Source of the DNA: Arachidicoccus ginsenosidivorans
Lineage (GTDB): Bacteria > Bacteroidota > Bacteroidia > Chitinophagales > Chitinophagaceae
DNA length: 64,000 bases
Assembly (NCBI RefSeq): GCF_007971385.1
Contig: NZ_CP042434.1
Span: forward strand, 1,984,001 to 2,048,000
Reading direction: 5' to 3'
The first letter of the stretch is position 1, and each line of letters starts with the position of its first letter. Positions 24,499-33,928 of the stretch are shown one piece after another. Under the pieces are notes generated by a model. It was not told where the DNA came from and ran no database searches. It was given only the letters and a program-made list of their open reading frames with translations. A program made the position numbers and the translations under genes.

Positions 24499-26204
24499 TT
24501 AATTATTTTGTAATCCCTCAACAACTCCCTTATATGCTTGCTTACGGTTGTTTTGCATATTCCACAACCCCACAGGTTCACCGGGTCTCCAATTTGATGA
24601 AGATGATTGATCAACCGGACTTCTAAATGAAATCCCCGCTCTTTGTGCCGCCGGTATTAGCTTATTATACGCCTCAACAAACCATTGATATTTATCTGCC
24701 TGACGCTGATACGTTTCAGTGGTTGTCTGATTGGCACTACCACCGGTGCCAATATCTAAAGAAGAAATCTTAATCAATTTACCGGTGCCTGCAAGTTCAC
24801 TTAATAAAGTTTCTACTTGGACCGTATCTGAATTTATATTTAAAGCCAATTCAGTAGCAATTCCATCAACTTTTGCGCCTTTCTGTTCCGTGTATTTTAT
24901 AAAATCAGATAATCCTTGCACTTTTGCCCTGTTGTTTAAAAGATTGGTTTCTGTAATAAAAACTTTATTGGTGGCATCGCTATATTTACGCAAAGTATCT
25001 ATGGCAATGGCTGCATAATCCTTTCCTAAGTAATCCTGCCAGTAAAATGTATTGGCGGGCAAAACTTCAATCGTTTTTCCAGTGCGAATCTGGGCGGGGT
25101 TATCATCGTCCATAGGCTCTTTAACTACACTCCATGAACCTACATGACCTTTGCCGGTCAGCACCACTGCTTTCACCCATCTGCCAAGTTCACCTCTAAT
25201 AATATTCGCTTTCTGTTCATCAGATTTTCTGATTGTATCTCCTGAAATCTTCCAGTTCATTCTAACATTATCTAATAAATAATCAGGAGCCCCGGTTTGG
25301 GAACCTATTGTCAACACAAATGAGGTTAGTTTCTTTTGGTCTGTGGATAAATTTAAATTCTCCAAAGGCAGGACTATAAGACCTCTTCCCCATTGATCTC
25401 CGGCAATTCCGAAGCTGGAGGGCCCCCATAGCCCGTTAAAGAAGGATTCCCATAGCCTTCAGTAATAGCCATTCTCATTCCGGCACCATAAAAACCACAA
25501 CAACCCCCTCCCTTAAAATCAACAGAAACTGATTCGTATTGACCTAAGGTTTTCCCATCGGGTAGGTTAACCTTAAATTGTGGAAAAGCAGTACCGGTAA
25601 CCTTTAAAATCCTAACAGCATTTCCACTTTTCCCATCAGGATCAGCCACAATTGTAGCACTGGCATCACCGGTCGTTGTTGGAAAGTCGTCTCCTATAGT
25701 ACTACTTTCAAAGTCAACTACAACATCGGAGCCTGAAGTACCTTGCAAAATACTGTCAGCTAATAAACTGTTCAAATAGGCAGCATTTTGGTTTTTATGC
25801 CAAATAATCGAGCCTGCATATACAGATAAACCCGTTGTATCATTAGCCTCTAATGCCTCACGAAAATCATTCAATGTAATGGAATCAGAGCCTTGTACAT
25901 AATTTAAATGGTTTAATTTGTCTGTAAAGGTAATCTGATCGAAATGTTCCTGAAGCATCCTATATAGCAATGAATTATTAACCAAATCGTTAAATGTCAG
26001 TTCTACCCCAAGTTTGAAATTAATTTGTCCGTTATAATTTACATATGATTTTAGGGGCTTATATGAGTTTAACACTTCCTGGTCAATTAAACTTTGTGGT
26101 TTATCATATTGACTTTCATTTGAATCAAATTTTGCGCAACCCAAAGACATAAAAATATATGCTGTGAAAACAACTAATAACCAATATTTATTAAAAATTT
26201 TCAT
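24499..26204 (-). CDS. GH10-fold xylan-binding lipoprotein with inserted CBM; nucleophile lost; one frameshift
   Basis: Two frames join into a protein of about 568 residues when one base is added to the C5 run at 25423-25427 (repaired reading GYGGPSSFGIAGDQWGRG). It starts with a lipoprotein signal (FMSLGC). GH10 strands 1-3 (to about residue 150; GLSVYAGSIIWHKNQN) are followed by an inserted CBM4/22-like module (VVDFESSTIGDDF ... QWGRGLIVLPLENL). The rest of the barrel has FYWQDYLGKDYAAIAID and NRKQAYKGVVEGL. The acid/base Glu363 remains in SVVKEPMDD, but the preceding Asn is Lys362. The nucleophile Glu of the usual ISELD motif is Ser482 (KISSLDIG, codon 24760-24762), and the C-terminal GVTD/Trp motif is gone. 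It is therefore probably inactive as a xylanase and serves as a surface xylan-binding protein. It sits where active GH10 enzymes are found in related loci. Confidence 0.78.
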
Positions 26205-26221
26205 GATTCGATTTTGTTAAG

Positions 26222-27256
26222 TTAATTATAACTAATGATTGGATTATAATATTCTGGGCTAACTCCTCTATCTCTGACAACAAGTGTATCCAATGTTTGT
26301 GCGGACAATTGCGCCATTGAAACATCATAATTTAAATAAAGGACATCCCGATCACTATTGCCCCAACTATTTTTATCTCCCTTCTTCACAAATGTTCCTG
26401 TTCCTGAAGCAGTCACCCCAGTTGTAGCAGAACTTATTGTACAATTATTCTGGTCATCGAATTTTAATATTAAGTCTATGGTTACATTGCTACCATTTTT
26501 ATCTTTGAAGGTTACAGGAAAATCAGCCTCACTTAAAGATTTCGTCGTTAAGTTATTAACTTCGTCCTTTTCCACGTAAGTTTGATGTCTTATTAATTCA
26601 GTCGTTTGCGCATCGCCGGCATAGGTAATAACATCTTTTCCTCTTCTTAAATAATGCCCGTTCCATGGATTAACATACTTAACCATATATAATACATAAT
26701 CCTTGGGAGGAATAGTCCATTCAGAACCGTTTCTACGATCAGGGCTTTCCAAAGGAGAATTTCCACGTAAGATGGAATCAACACCCATAGCTTTGGTTAG
26801 TACCAGAGGAATTGCATAGGTGTTTTTAATCGCCAAAGGATCAGCGAAGAAGGCATCGGTAAACTCGACTTGAACACCTCCTAATATATTTCCGGGAGCT
26901 ATAGATATTTGTTTGGACACCAATTTGTAATATGAGGAAGGCATCGGTAATATCTCAGACCCGTTCTTTTCAAAATAAAAGTTATTGCATAGAGTGTCAA
27001 CAACTGTATAATCCACTAAAACCTGATTTTTATTGGCACGCGTTCCTCCAATAGTAGCCTCAATATTAATTTTGTGCTTATTATCCAATGTGTTATCAAC
27101 ATTTAAATCCTCACCTAGTTCAATAGTTCTTATCGGATATTGGGATGCAAAATACACAGTAGTATAATCGAAATCAGGATATGTAATTGATTGGTTCTTT
27201 GTGCAAGAGGCAAAAACCAATAGTATTCCACACGTTATAAATTTAAACCACTTCAT
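26222..27256 (-). CDS. DUF1735-domain surface glycan-binding lipoprotein (SGBP, DUF5627-like C-terminus)
   Basis: The longest frame begins at 27298 and overlaps the SusD end. The ATG at 27254-27256 is a better start because it opens a lipoprotein signal (MKWFKFITCGILLVFASC). The protein has about 344 residues. Its N-terminal part has DUF1735 features (TTVYFASQYPIRTIELGED, VDYTVVD, LPSSYYKL-like MPSSYYKLVSKQISIAPG, and IPLVLTKAMGVDSI). The C-terminal part (from VNPWNGHYLRRGKD) resembles DUF5627. Genes of this kind directly follow the tandem SusC-SusD pairs in xylan loci and encode surface proteins that hold xylan. No catalytic motif is visible. Placement and domains support a binding role; the ligand is inferred from the locus. 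Confidence 0.8.
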   Translation of the reverse strand: MKWFKFITCGILLVFASCTKNQSITYPDFDYTTVYFASQYPIRTIELGEDLNVDNTLDNKHKINIEATIGGTRANKNQVLVDYTVVDTLCNNFYFEKNGSEILPMPSSYYKLVSKQISIAPGNILGGVQVEFTDAFFADPLAIKNTYAIPLVLTKAMGVDSILRGNSPLESPDRRNGSEWTIPPKDYVLYMVKYVNPWNGHYLRRGKDVITYAGDAQTTELIRHQTYVEKDEVNNLTTKSLSEADFPVTFKDKNGSNVTIDLILKFDDQNNCTISSATTGVTASGTGTFVKKGDKNSWGNSDRDVLYLNYDVSMAQLSAQTLDTLVVRDRGVSPEYYNPIISYN

Positions 27257-27288
27257 ATCATTAATTAATTTAGTTTTTGCTTTAAAAT

Positions 27289-29058
27289 TTATTTCCATCC
27301 TTTATTTTGTTGCAAATTGGGGTATTTTAGAATTTCGGAATAAGGAATCGGACCGTAATACATATAATCTGTAAAATTTCTACTTTCCACATCGATATTT
27401 TTTATTACATCCCCATTCACATCTAACCCGGTAGCAATTGTATTTAGATTTGATTTCCAACGTCGAAGATCCCAGAACCTAAATCCCTCAAAACAAAGTT
27501 CCAAACGACGCTCATTATGTATTAAATCACGCATCTTCTCTTTACTTTCCATACATGATTCTAAATAAGGATCGCTCCCTCCACTATTCAGACCAGCTCT
27601 ACCGCGAATGGCTTTAATAATATCATAAGCGCTGTAGGAATGTGAGCCTGTGCCCGTAGGTCCCCAAGCTTCATTAGCGGCCTCGGCATAATCTAAATAA
27701 ATCTCAGTGTATCTTATCCTGGGTTTATAGTGGGTCTGACCCGTTACAGATGCCGGATTGCAGTTAACACTCATATTTAATCTTTTTTTCATATAATAGC
27801 CGGTTCTGGTTGAAGTCTCCTTAATATTAATTCCATCATCAGTACCGGAGGCAGATCCTGTATAAATGGTGCTCGCATTTACACCTTCTGAACTGCCATT
27901 ATAGATAATATATAATGCCAGACGAGGATCTCTGTTTTTATAAGGATATTTAGGATCATAACCGCTGGCTGAATTAGTTATAGGATACCCATTATTCATA
28001 GGAAATGCATCAACAAGATTTTGTGTTGGATTCATATATCCTTTCCCGAATAGTGAAGGAGGGTAGTTATTGCTTTCCTCATCAGAATTATTTGTCGATA
28101 AATTCTCACGCCAGATAATTTCAGGTGGATTTATACCTTCACTCAAGTTTCCGATCTCAGTAGTATTTGTGTAATATGTTGCACCTTTGGCAGGAAGGGC
28201 CGAAACGCCACCTTTGTAATCAATCACCGTTGCGGCTGCATTTGCAGCATCAGCCCACGTACCTGGATTGTTGGGTGATTGAAACGCAGGGCTCGCAGCA
28301 AGTAATGCCATCCTGGTTCTGATCGATTTTGCAATTAGTCCATTATATAGTTGTCTCGAATAATGTCCCATTACCCTATTATATACTTCGGGTGTTTGTG
28401 TGATTTTACTAAATCTTTCCGGAATCAGTGCTGCGGAACTAACATCTTCATAATCAAATGGCAAATCAACATCCGCACTATCTAAATCCTTATAAACCTG
28501 CTTTAAACACTCGGCAAAGGTAGCCCTGGGGACATTAAAATCCGAATTTACAGTCTGAAATTCTGTAATAATAGGCACCCCTAATAAAGTACCATCCCCA
28601 CCAAATCCTGCATGGTTACGAAGCAGATAATACATAAATAAAGCTCTAAGCCCAAATGCTTCACCCCGCATCCTAATGGTAAAAAGCTGGTCCGCTGCAG
28701 TATCATCGGCCCAGTGAACCTTTGGTGAATTCTGTAAAAACAAATTTAAATACTGAATAGCACCGTAGGCACTTTGCCAAAGATTAGTAGGATTGTTTGT
28801 TGCCGTCCAAGCTCCGGAGGCAAGCTTCAGGTAGGCATTGCTTTTCTGATTTGTAACTGCATCATCAGTGGCATAATCACAGTCATCATAGTAGGTAGGA
28901 ATTGAGCGATATGCATTTACAAGAAAACCTTGAGCATAAGCTGGATCCGTGTACATCTGCTCTACTGTCTTCAAATTCTCGGGCTCTGGCGTAAATATTT
29001 TTTCACAGCCACACGCAAATAAAATAAAGCATCCAGATATTAATAATAATTTATTCAT
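27289..29058 (-). CDS. SusD/RagB-family outer-membrane lipoprotein (core pair 2)
   Basis: A 589-residue SusD protein with a Cys-rich lipoprotein signal (ILFACGC). Its start pattern is EKIFTPEPENLKTVEQMYTDPAYAQGFLVNAYRSIP. GEAFGLRALFMYYLLRNHAG is the TPR-like helix region, and YTEIYLDYAEAANEAWG and HNERRLELCFEGFRFWDLRRWKS are the C-terminal RagB/SusD motifs. It follows its SusC by 26 bp and precedes the DUF1735 gene by about 30 bp, so the four genes form one transcript. It would bind xylan fragments at the surface and close the SusC channel. Confidence 0.93.
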   Translation of the reverse strand: MNKLLLISGCFILFACGCEKIFTPEPENLKTVEQMYTDPAYAQGFLVNAYRSIPTYYDDCDYATDDAVTNQKSNAYLKLASGAWTATNNPTNLWQSAYGAIQYLNLFLQNSPKVHWADDTAADQLFTIRMRGEAFGLRALFMYYLLRNHAGFGGDGTLLGVPIITEFQTVNSDFNVPRATFAECLKQVYKDLDSADVDLPFDYEDVSSAALIPERFSKITQTPEVYNRVMGHYSRQLYNGLIAKSIRTRMALLAASPAFQSPNNPGTWADAANAAATVIDYKGGVSALPAKGATYYTNTTEIGNLSEGINPPEIIWRENLSTNNSDEESNNYPPSLFGKGYMNPTQNLVDAFPMNNGYPITNSASGYDPKYPYKNRDPRLALYIIYNGSSEGVNASTIYTGSASGTDDGINIKETSTRTGYYMKKRLNMSVNCNPASVTGQTHYKPRIRYTEIYLDYAEAANEAWGPTGTGSHSYSAYDIIKAIRGRAGLNSGGSDPYLESCMESKEKMRDLIHNERRLELCFEGFRFWDLRRWKSNLNTIATGLDVNGDVIKNIDVESRNFTDYMYYGPIPYSEILKYPNLQQNKGWK

Positions 29059-29084
29059 ATAAGTATTAATTTATATTCATTAGA

Positions 29085-31899
29085 TTAGAAAGAAATCTTA
29101 AATCCAAAGTTGTAAAAACGATACTGGGGAGCGGAACCTATATTTGTTTCCATCATCTTATGTTCCTTTGAAAAAACCAGTAAGTCATCTCCTTTAAAAT
29201 AAACACTTAAACCACGGACAAAACCTTGTTTAAACACACTCTTATCAAAATCATATGTCAACTGAACTCTGGATAAATTAAACCGATTTGTTTTATAGAG
29301 CCAAAATGTTGAATTTTGAAAATTATTACTACTAGCTGTAGTGGTCAATCGAGGATAGGTCGCTGTATTTTTAGTAGCTTCTGTCCAACGCCCCCAAACG
29401 ACGTCAGAATACTTCGCTGCACCATTTACCCAGTAGTACGAACTATTTTTAAAACCTATTGCACCGGAATTTCCAGAACCTAATACAAACAGTGTCAGGT
29501 TCTTCCATTTTAAGGTCAAATTCAAACCAAAGGTAAAGGGTGCGGCCGCCCAACCATTATGACCCAAATCCACCTGATCTCTGCTATCAATTACACCGTC
29601 ATTATTAACATCCTTATACTTAATATCGCCAGGCTTAACTGTTCCGAAACTTTGGGTTGCATGGCTACTAATTTCATCTTCATTCTGGAAGAAACCTTCA
29701 CTTATGTATCCCCAGTAAGCATCAAGGGTCTACCTGCTCTATCCTGATAACTATTATCATAGATTTCATCTCTGTGCATAGCCTGAGATGCATAAATTAA
29801 ACCACTGAAACCAAGTGAGGTGTATACATTACCAATTTTTTTGTTGACTTTAACTGAAAAATCTAGGCCACTTCGTCTGTCTTCATTATAATTTAAATAA
29901 GGCAAAAATGAAAAGTCCCAATTTGAAAAATATGAAGGAAAAAGAGTAGACGCCCCTTGAGTTAGCAAACCATTTGTGTTTTGTACAAAATAGTTGGCAT
30001 CTAAAGTTATCATGTTGTTGAATAATCCGGCGTCTAATCCAACACGATATTCTTTCCTGTCTATAAAAGTTAAATCTAAATTCTCACCTCGGGTAGAACC
30101 GGTAGTCCAACCTCCCGCAACACCATCCCGCCACTGATACCATCCGCCTTCATTATTAAAGGCCCCTGATATAAATAATAATCTGATATATCAAGATCCT
30201 GCTTGAGATCGGAATAAGCAGCCGTTATTTTTAAATAATTAATGAAATTTATGCTATTTTTAAAGAAATCCTCATCACTAATCTTCCAACCAAGGGTAAA
30301 ACTGGGAGAGAACCCATTTCTATGGCCAGGAGCCAGTTTTGCAGAATGTATCATTGAACCTGCAAAATTAAAATAATACCTTTGTGCATAGTCGTAGCCC
30401 ATTTGTAATCCTAAATTAGTGTTTATTGTTGGTTGATAAGTGCTACCTCCGTGTCCCTCATCATTCGAATAACGTGTTTTGTACCCCCAACCCAATAAAG
30501 TAGCGCTTACATTATTTACCTTCCCAAATTTATTTACATAATCAAATTGTGCACGCATGGAAGAGGTCTGAGAATAGGTTGTTTGACCAATATATTCATT
30601 AGTAGAATTCTTATCATTATTATACTTTGTCAATCCTCCGATAATATCCTTACCATCGTATGTTGTCCATTGAGGCTCATAAACAGCATAGTCCAATTTA
30701 TACCCCTCTGCATATATATCATTGTAGTCCATGCTATATGCTGCATTAAAAGAAAGTCCTTTAAGCATCGTTCCCAGATCCGCTTTTGCATTAACATCGA
30801 ACATAAAAGTTCGAGTTTTGGTCTTCACGTAACCTGCGGCTAACATATCCGAAAATGCATTGGTTTGATCGGTGGAAGTACCTCCCAAAAGATACTTTCC
30901 ATCTATTAAATGGTTACTGTGATCAACAATCATTTGCAAATTTGGATTATCTAAATCCAACATGTCGAGGGGAATTAAAGGCGAAAACCAATTCGGTCTC
31001 AAAGTCGCAGATGCACCCCAAAAATCTCCCCTTCCATCATAATTATTATTAAAATTCGCGACTGCACTAGTCGAAACAGAAAGCCATTTTGAAAGATTCA
31101 TATCTACATTGGCTCTTAAATTCATGGCAACATTATTATTCTTATTCGCATAACCATATCTTAATATATCATTGTTGTAAGCTAGTCCAATATTAGTATA
31201 ATAGCGCGCAGATTCACTACCGCCGTATACTTCTGCAGTTAAATCTGATTTATTATAGGATTTTTTTAAATATTTAGAATTAAAAAATCCTATATCAGGA
31301 TATTTGTACGGATTCACACCAACACTCGTATTATAGATCTGTTCCTGTGTATATTTCTCGGCAATTCCGTCATTTTTAGAAGCTTCATTATATAGTGTCA
31401 TATAATCTGCGGCACCTAAATATTTGGGGTAATACTTTGGTACATATAAACCTGAATTAGCACGAACATCAATTCTGATCGGGCTAATTTGCCCCTTTTT
31501 TGTTGTTATCAAAATAACGCCCTTTGCACCATTGCTACCATATAATGCAACAGCATCGCCAGATTTCAAGACTTTAACAGACTGCACTTCTACCATCCGC
31601 ACATAGGATGCATCGCGCGGAACGCCGTCCACAAGAACAAGTCCTGCCTGTCCCCAAATATTTCCATTATAGCCCCCGACAAAACTCTGTAAATTATCGA
31701 GGCTATATGTACCGTAACCTTTAGTAATGATATTTTTCACATCAACAGTGCCAGTACCTCCTAATGAATCTAGATCATTCACCACTTCATTTTGTAAGTG
31801 AATAATACTGTCTAAGCTATTTTGCGCAGAAGCATGGGTTTTAGCAACTATGCTGATCACAAAAAGCAGCGTACAAATTTTTATAATTTTTTGCATCAT
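29085..31899 (-). CDS. SusC-family TonB-dependent transporter lacking the N-terminal regulatory-like domain; two frameshifts
   Basis: Three frames join into about 938 residues when one base is added to the C4 run at 30163-30166 (repaired reading LYQGAFNNEGGWYQWRDG) and one near 29723 (RPLDAYWGYISEG). The signal peptide (ending THASAQ) is followed almost at once by the plug domain (VDVKNIITKGYGTYSL ... VLVDGVPRDASYV ... VKVLKSGDAVALYGSNGAKG). The carboxypeptidase-regulatory-like domain found in the other three SusC proteins here is absent, and so is the usual VVVGYG motif. The barrel and the C-terminal Phe (FNFGFKISF) are intact. It pairs with the SusD at 27.3-29.1 kb. Both breaks are single-base losses, so an assembly error is likely. 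Confidence 0.85.
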
Positions 31900-32046
31900 C
31901 TTAAATAATAAATTTAAACTTTATATGAGCACCCTTCATTTACCCTTGTAGTAGTGTCTGTCCTGATTTTTAGTAACTTAATTTCAATTTAACTTACACA
32001 ATCTTCGACAACCGCCTCCTTTTGAAAAAACAATTTTTAGATCTTT

Positions 32047-33915
32047 CTACCAGCCGGGATTTTGCTTAAAGCCAGGATACAAATTAACATCGGAAGTCAA
32101 AAAAGGAAACCAGTAATGTTTCTGACTTAAATGCCTTTCAACTATTGTCACTTCTCTAAAATTCTTGACTTTTTCATTTACGGGATCCGCATATATATCT
32201 TCATCTGGCATGTCCCTGTCAAATTCTACAGCCTTCTTTAATGTATATGGGCTTTCCGTTAATAACAGCCAGCGACGTAGATCAGTAAATCTATGCCCTT
32301 CAAATGCTAATTCAACGGCACGTTCTCTTCTAAGTTCTCCCATAAAATCATTTATATTGTTTAAGAATTTGCTATTCACATCTTCAACTCCAGCGCGTTC
32401 CCTTATCTTATTTACAGCATCTACGGCAGATAATCCATAGCCAGATGCCTTACTTTGGGGTGTACCATATCCTTCAGCAGTTGCCTCCGCATACATTAAA
32501 TAAACATCAGATAGCCGCATTAAACTCAATATAAACACATTATTATCCTTAAAGCCATCCCAATCATTCATATATTGCGAAACAAATTTTGTTTCCATGT
32601 ATCCCGTTAGTACAGCCTTATTTCCGTTGGCAGTACGATATAAGCCACCCGTATACAAACTAGCGTACTGGCGATGATCATCATTGCCCACATTTCCACC
32701 GTTTATAACACATTTAACACCATCAAAAGTAATATCATGATAGAAACGGGGATCCCTATCTTTCCATGGATGGGTCGGATCAAATCCGGAAGCAGGGTCA
32801 GTAATGGGAAGACCATTTTTCATCCCATAATAATCAACATAATTAGCAGTAGGGTTCACCTTGATACCGGATCCGTCGATAGTCATTGGTCTATAGTCAT
32901 TTACCTGATTCCATCTCCACTGGTTTTCTGCCCCAATCAAGTTCTCCGTGAAAATCGATTCTTTTAACCCAGGAAGCTTGCCGCTCTGATTAAAAGTGTA
33001 AAAAAGTTGAGAATATTGAGAGAAATCTGCTAGTTGATAACGGCCTGTAGTTTCTGACAATTGCAAAGCCTTGGCAAAAGCATCTGCCGCTTTTTCACAA
33101 TATTCCTTATTGTAATCACTGTTTCCAGTGGATTCTCTATTCATTAATGGACTTCCAGCCCAAAGTAAATCCTTACCTAAATAAGCTAAAGCCATTATTT
33201 TATTAATACGAATATTATTATTTCCCAATGTCTGCTTTCCAATCAGTGTCTCATCCCAGTCTATAGGTAATAAATCGGCAGCTTTCTGAAAATCTTCAGC
33301 AGCTTTATCTGCAGTTTGCTGATAATTAAGCCTTTCCAATTTTATGGGCTGATCGGCAGGAATCACCTGATCAACATAAGGCAAACCACCCCAATATTGC
33401 ATTAGCATAAAATGAAACCAACCTCTAAAAAAATATAATTGTCCTGCAATCAAATCTTTCTCTTCCTGAGTAGCATCAGTCAATTTATCTAGATTTGCAA
33501 TGCCTATATTCGCTTTTCTTATAGCATACCATGACAATCCCCATAGATGTCCTTTATCTCCCCTATTCTGGGACGAACCATTTCCTCCTGTCTTAAACCA
33601 GCTATAATAAGAAGTATTCCACCCCCAAAAATCACCTTGGTCAATAGCATAAGCAAGAAGCCTTGTTTCGCCAATTTCCCACATCTCATCTTCCCCAAAG
33701 TTCCAGTTATTATGGTAGTCTTGAGTAGATATTAGAGGAATACAATTATATAGTTCCTCAGTAAAGCCCTGAAAATTAGTAAAGTTTTTGTAGGCTTCCG
33801 TATCTGAAATATCTGACAGAGGAGACTTATCAAGATATTTCTTGCATGAGCTAAAACAGAATAAACTTAAAGTTAGTGTAAGCGCAAATAGATATTTAAT
33901 TAAATTATCTTTCAT
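32047..33915 (-). CDS. SusD/RagB-family outer-membrane lipoprotein (core pair 1)
   Basis: A 622-residue SusD protein with a lipoprotein signal (LFCFSSC) and the start DKSPLSDISDTEAYKNFTNFQGFTEELY. The TPR-like region has GQLYFFRGWFHFMLMQYWGGLPYVDQVI. The C-terminal motifs are LMRLSDVYLMYAEATAEG and RRERAVELAFEGHRFTDLRRW. It starts 13 bp after the SusC stop. SusD proteins of this larger size that bind xylan occur in the first pair of tandem SusC-SusD xylan loci. The ligand is inferred from context. Confidence 0.94.
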   Translation of the reverse strand: MKDNLIKYLFALTLTLSLFCFSSCKKYLDKSPLSDISDTEAYKNFTNFQGFTEELYNCIPLISTQDYHNNWNFGEDEMWEIGETRLLAYAIDQGDFWGWNTSYYSWFKTGGNGSSQNRGDKGHLWGLSWYAIRKANIGIANLDKLTDATQEEKDLIAGQLYFFRGWFHFMLMQYWGGLPYVDQVIPADQPIKLERLNYQQTADKAAEDFQKAADLLPIDWDETLIGKQTLGNNNIRINKIMALAYLGKDLLWAGSPLMNRESTGNSDYNKEYCEKAADAFAKALQLSETTGRYQLADFSQYSQLFYTFNQSGKLPGLKESIFTENLIGAENQWRWNQVNDYRPMTIDGSGIKVNPTANYVDYYGMKNGLPITDPASGFDPTHPWKDRDPRFYHDITFDGVKCVINGGNVGNDDHRQYASLYTGGLYRTANGNKAVLTGYMETKFVSQYMNDWDGFKDNNVFILSLMRLSDVYLMYAEATAEGYGTPQSKASGYGLSAVDAVNKIRERAGVEDVNSKFLNNINDFMGELRRERAVELAFEGHRFTDLRRWLLLTESPYTLKKAVEFDRDMPDEDIYADPVNEKVKNFREVTIVERHLSQKHYWFPFLTSDVNLYPGFKQNPGW

Positions 33916-33928
33916 GTCATTTATAATT

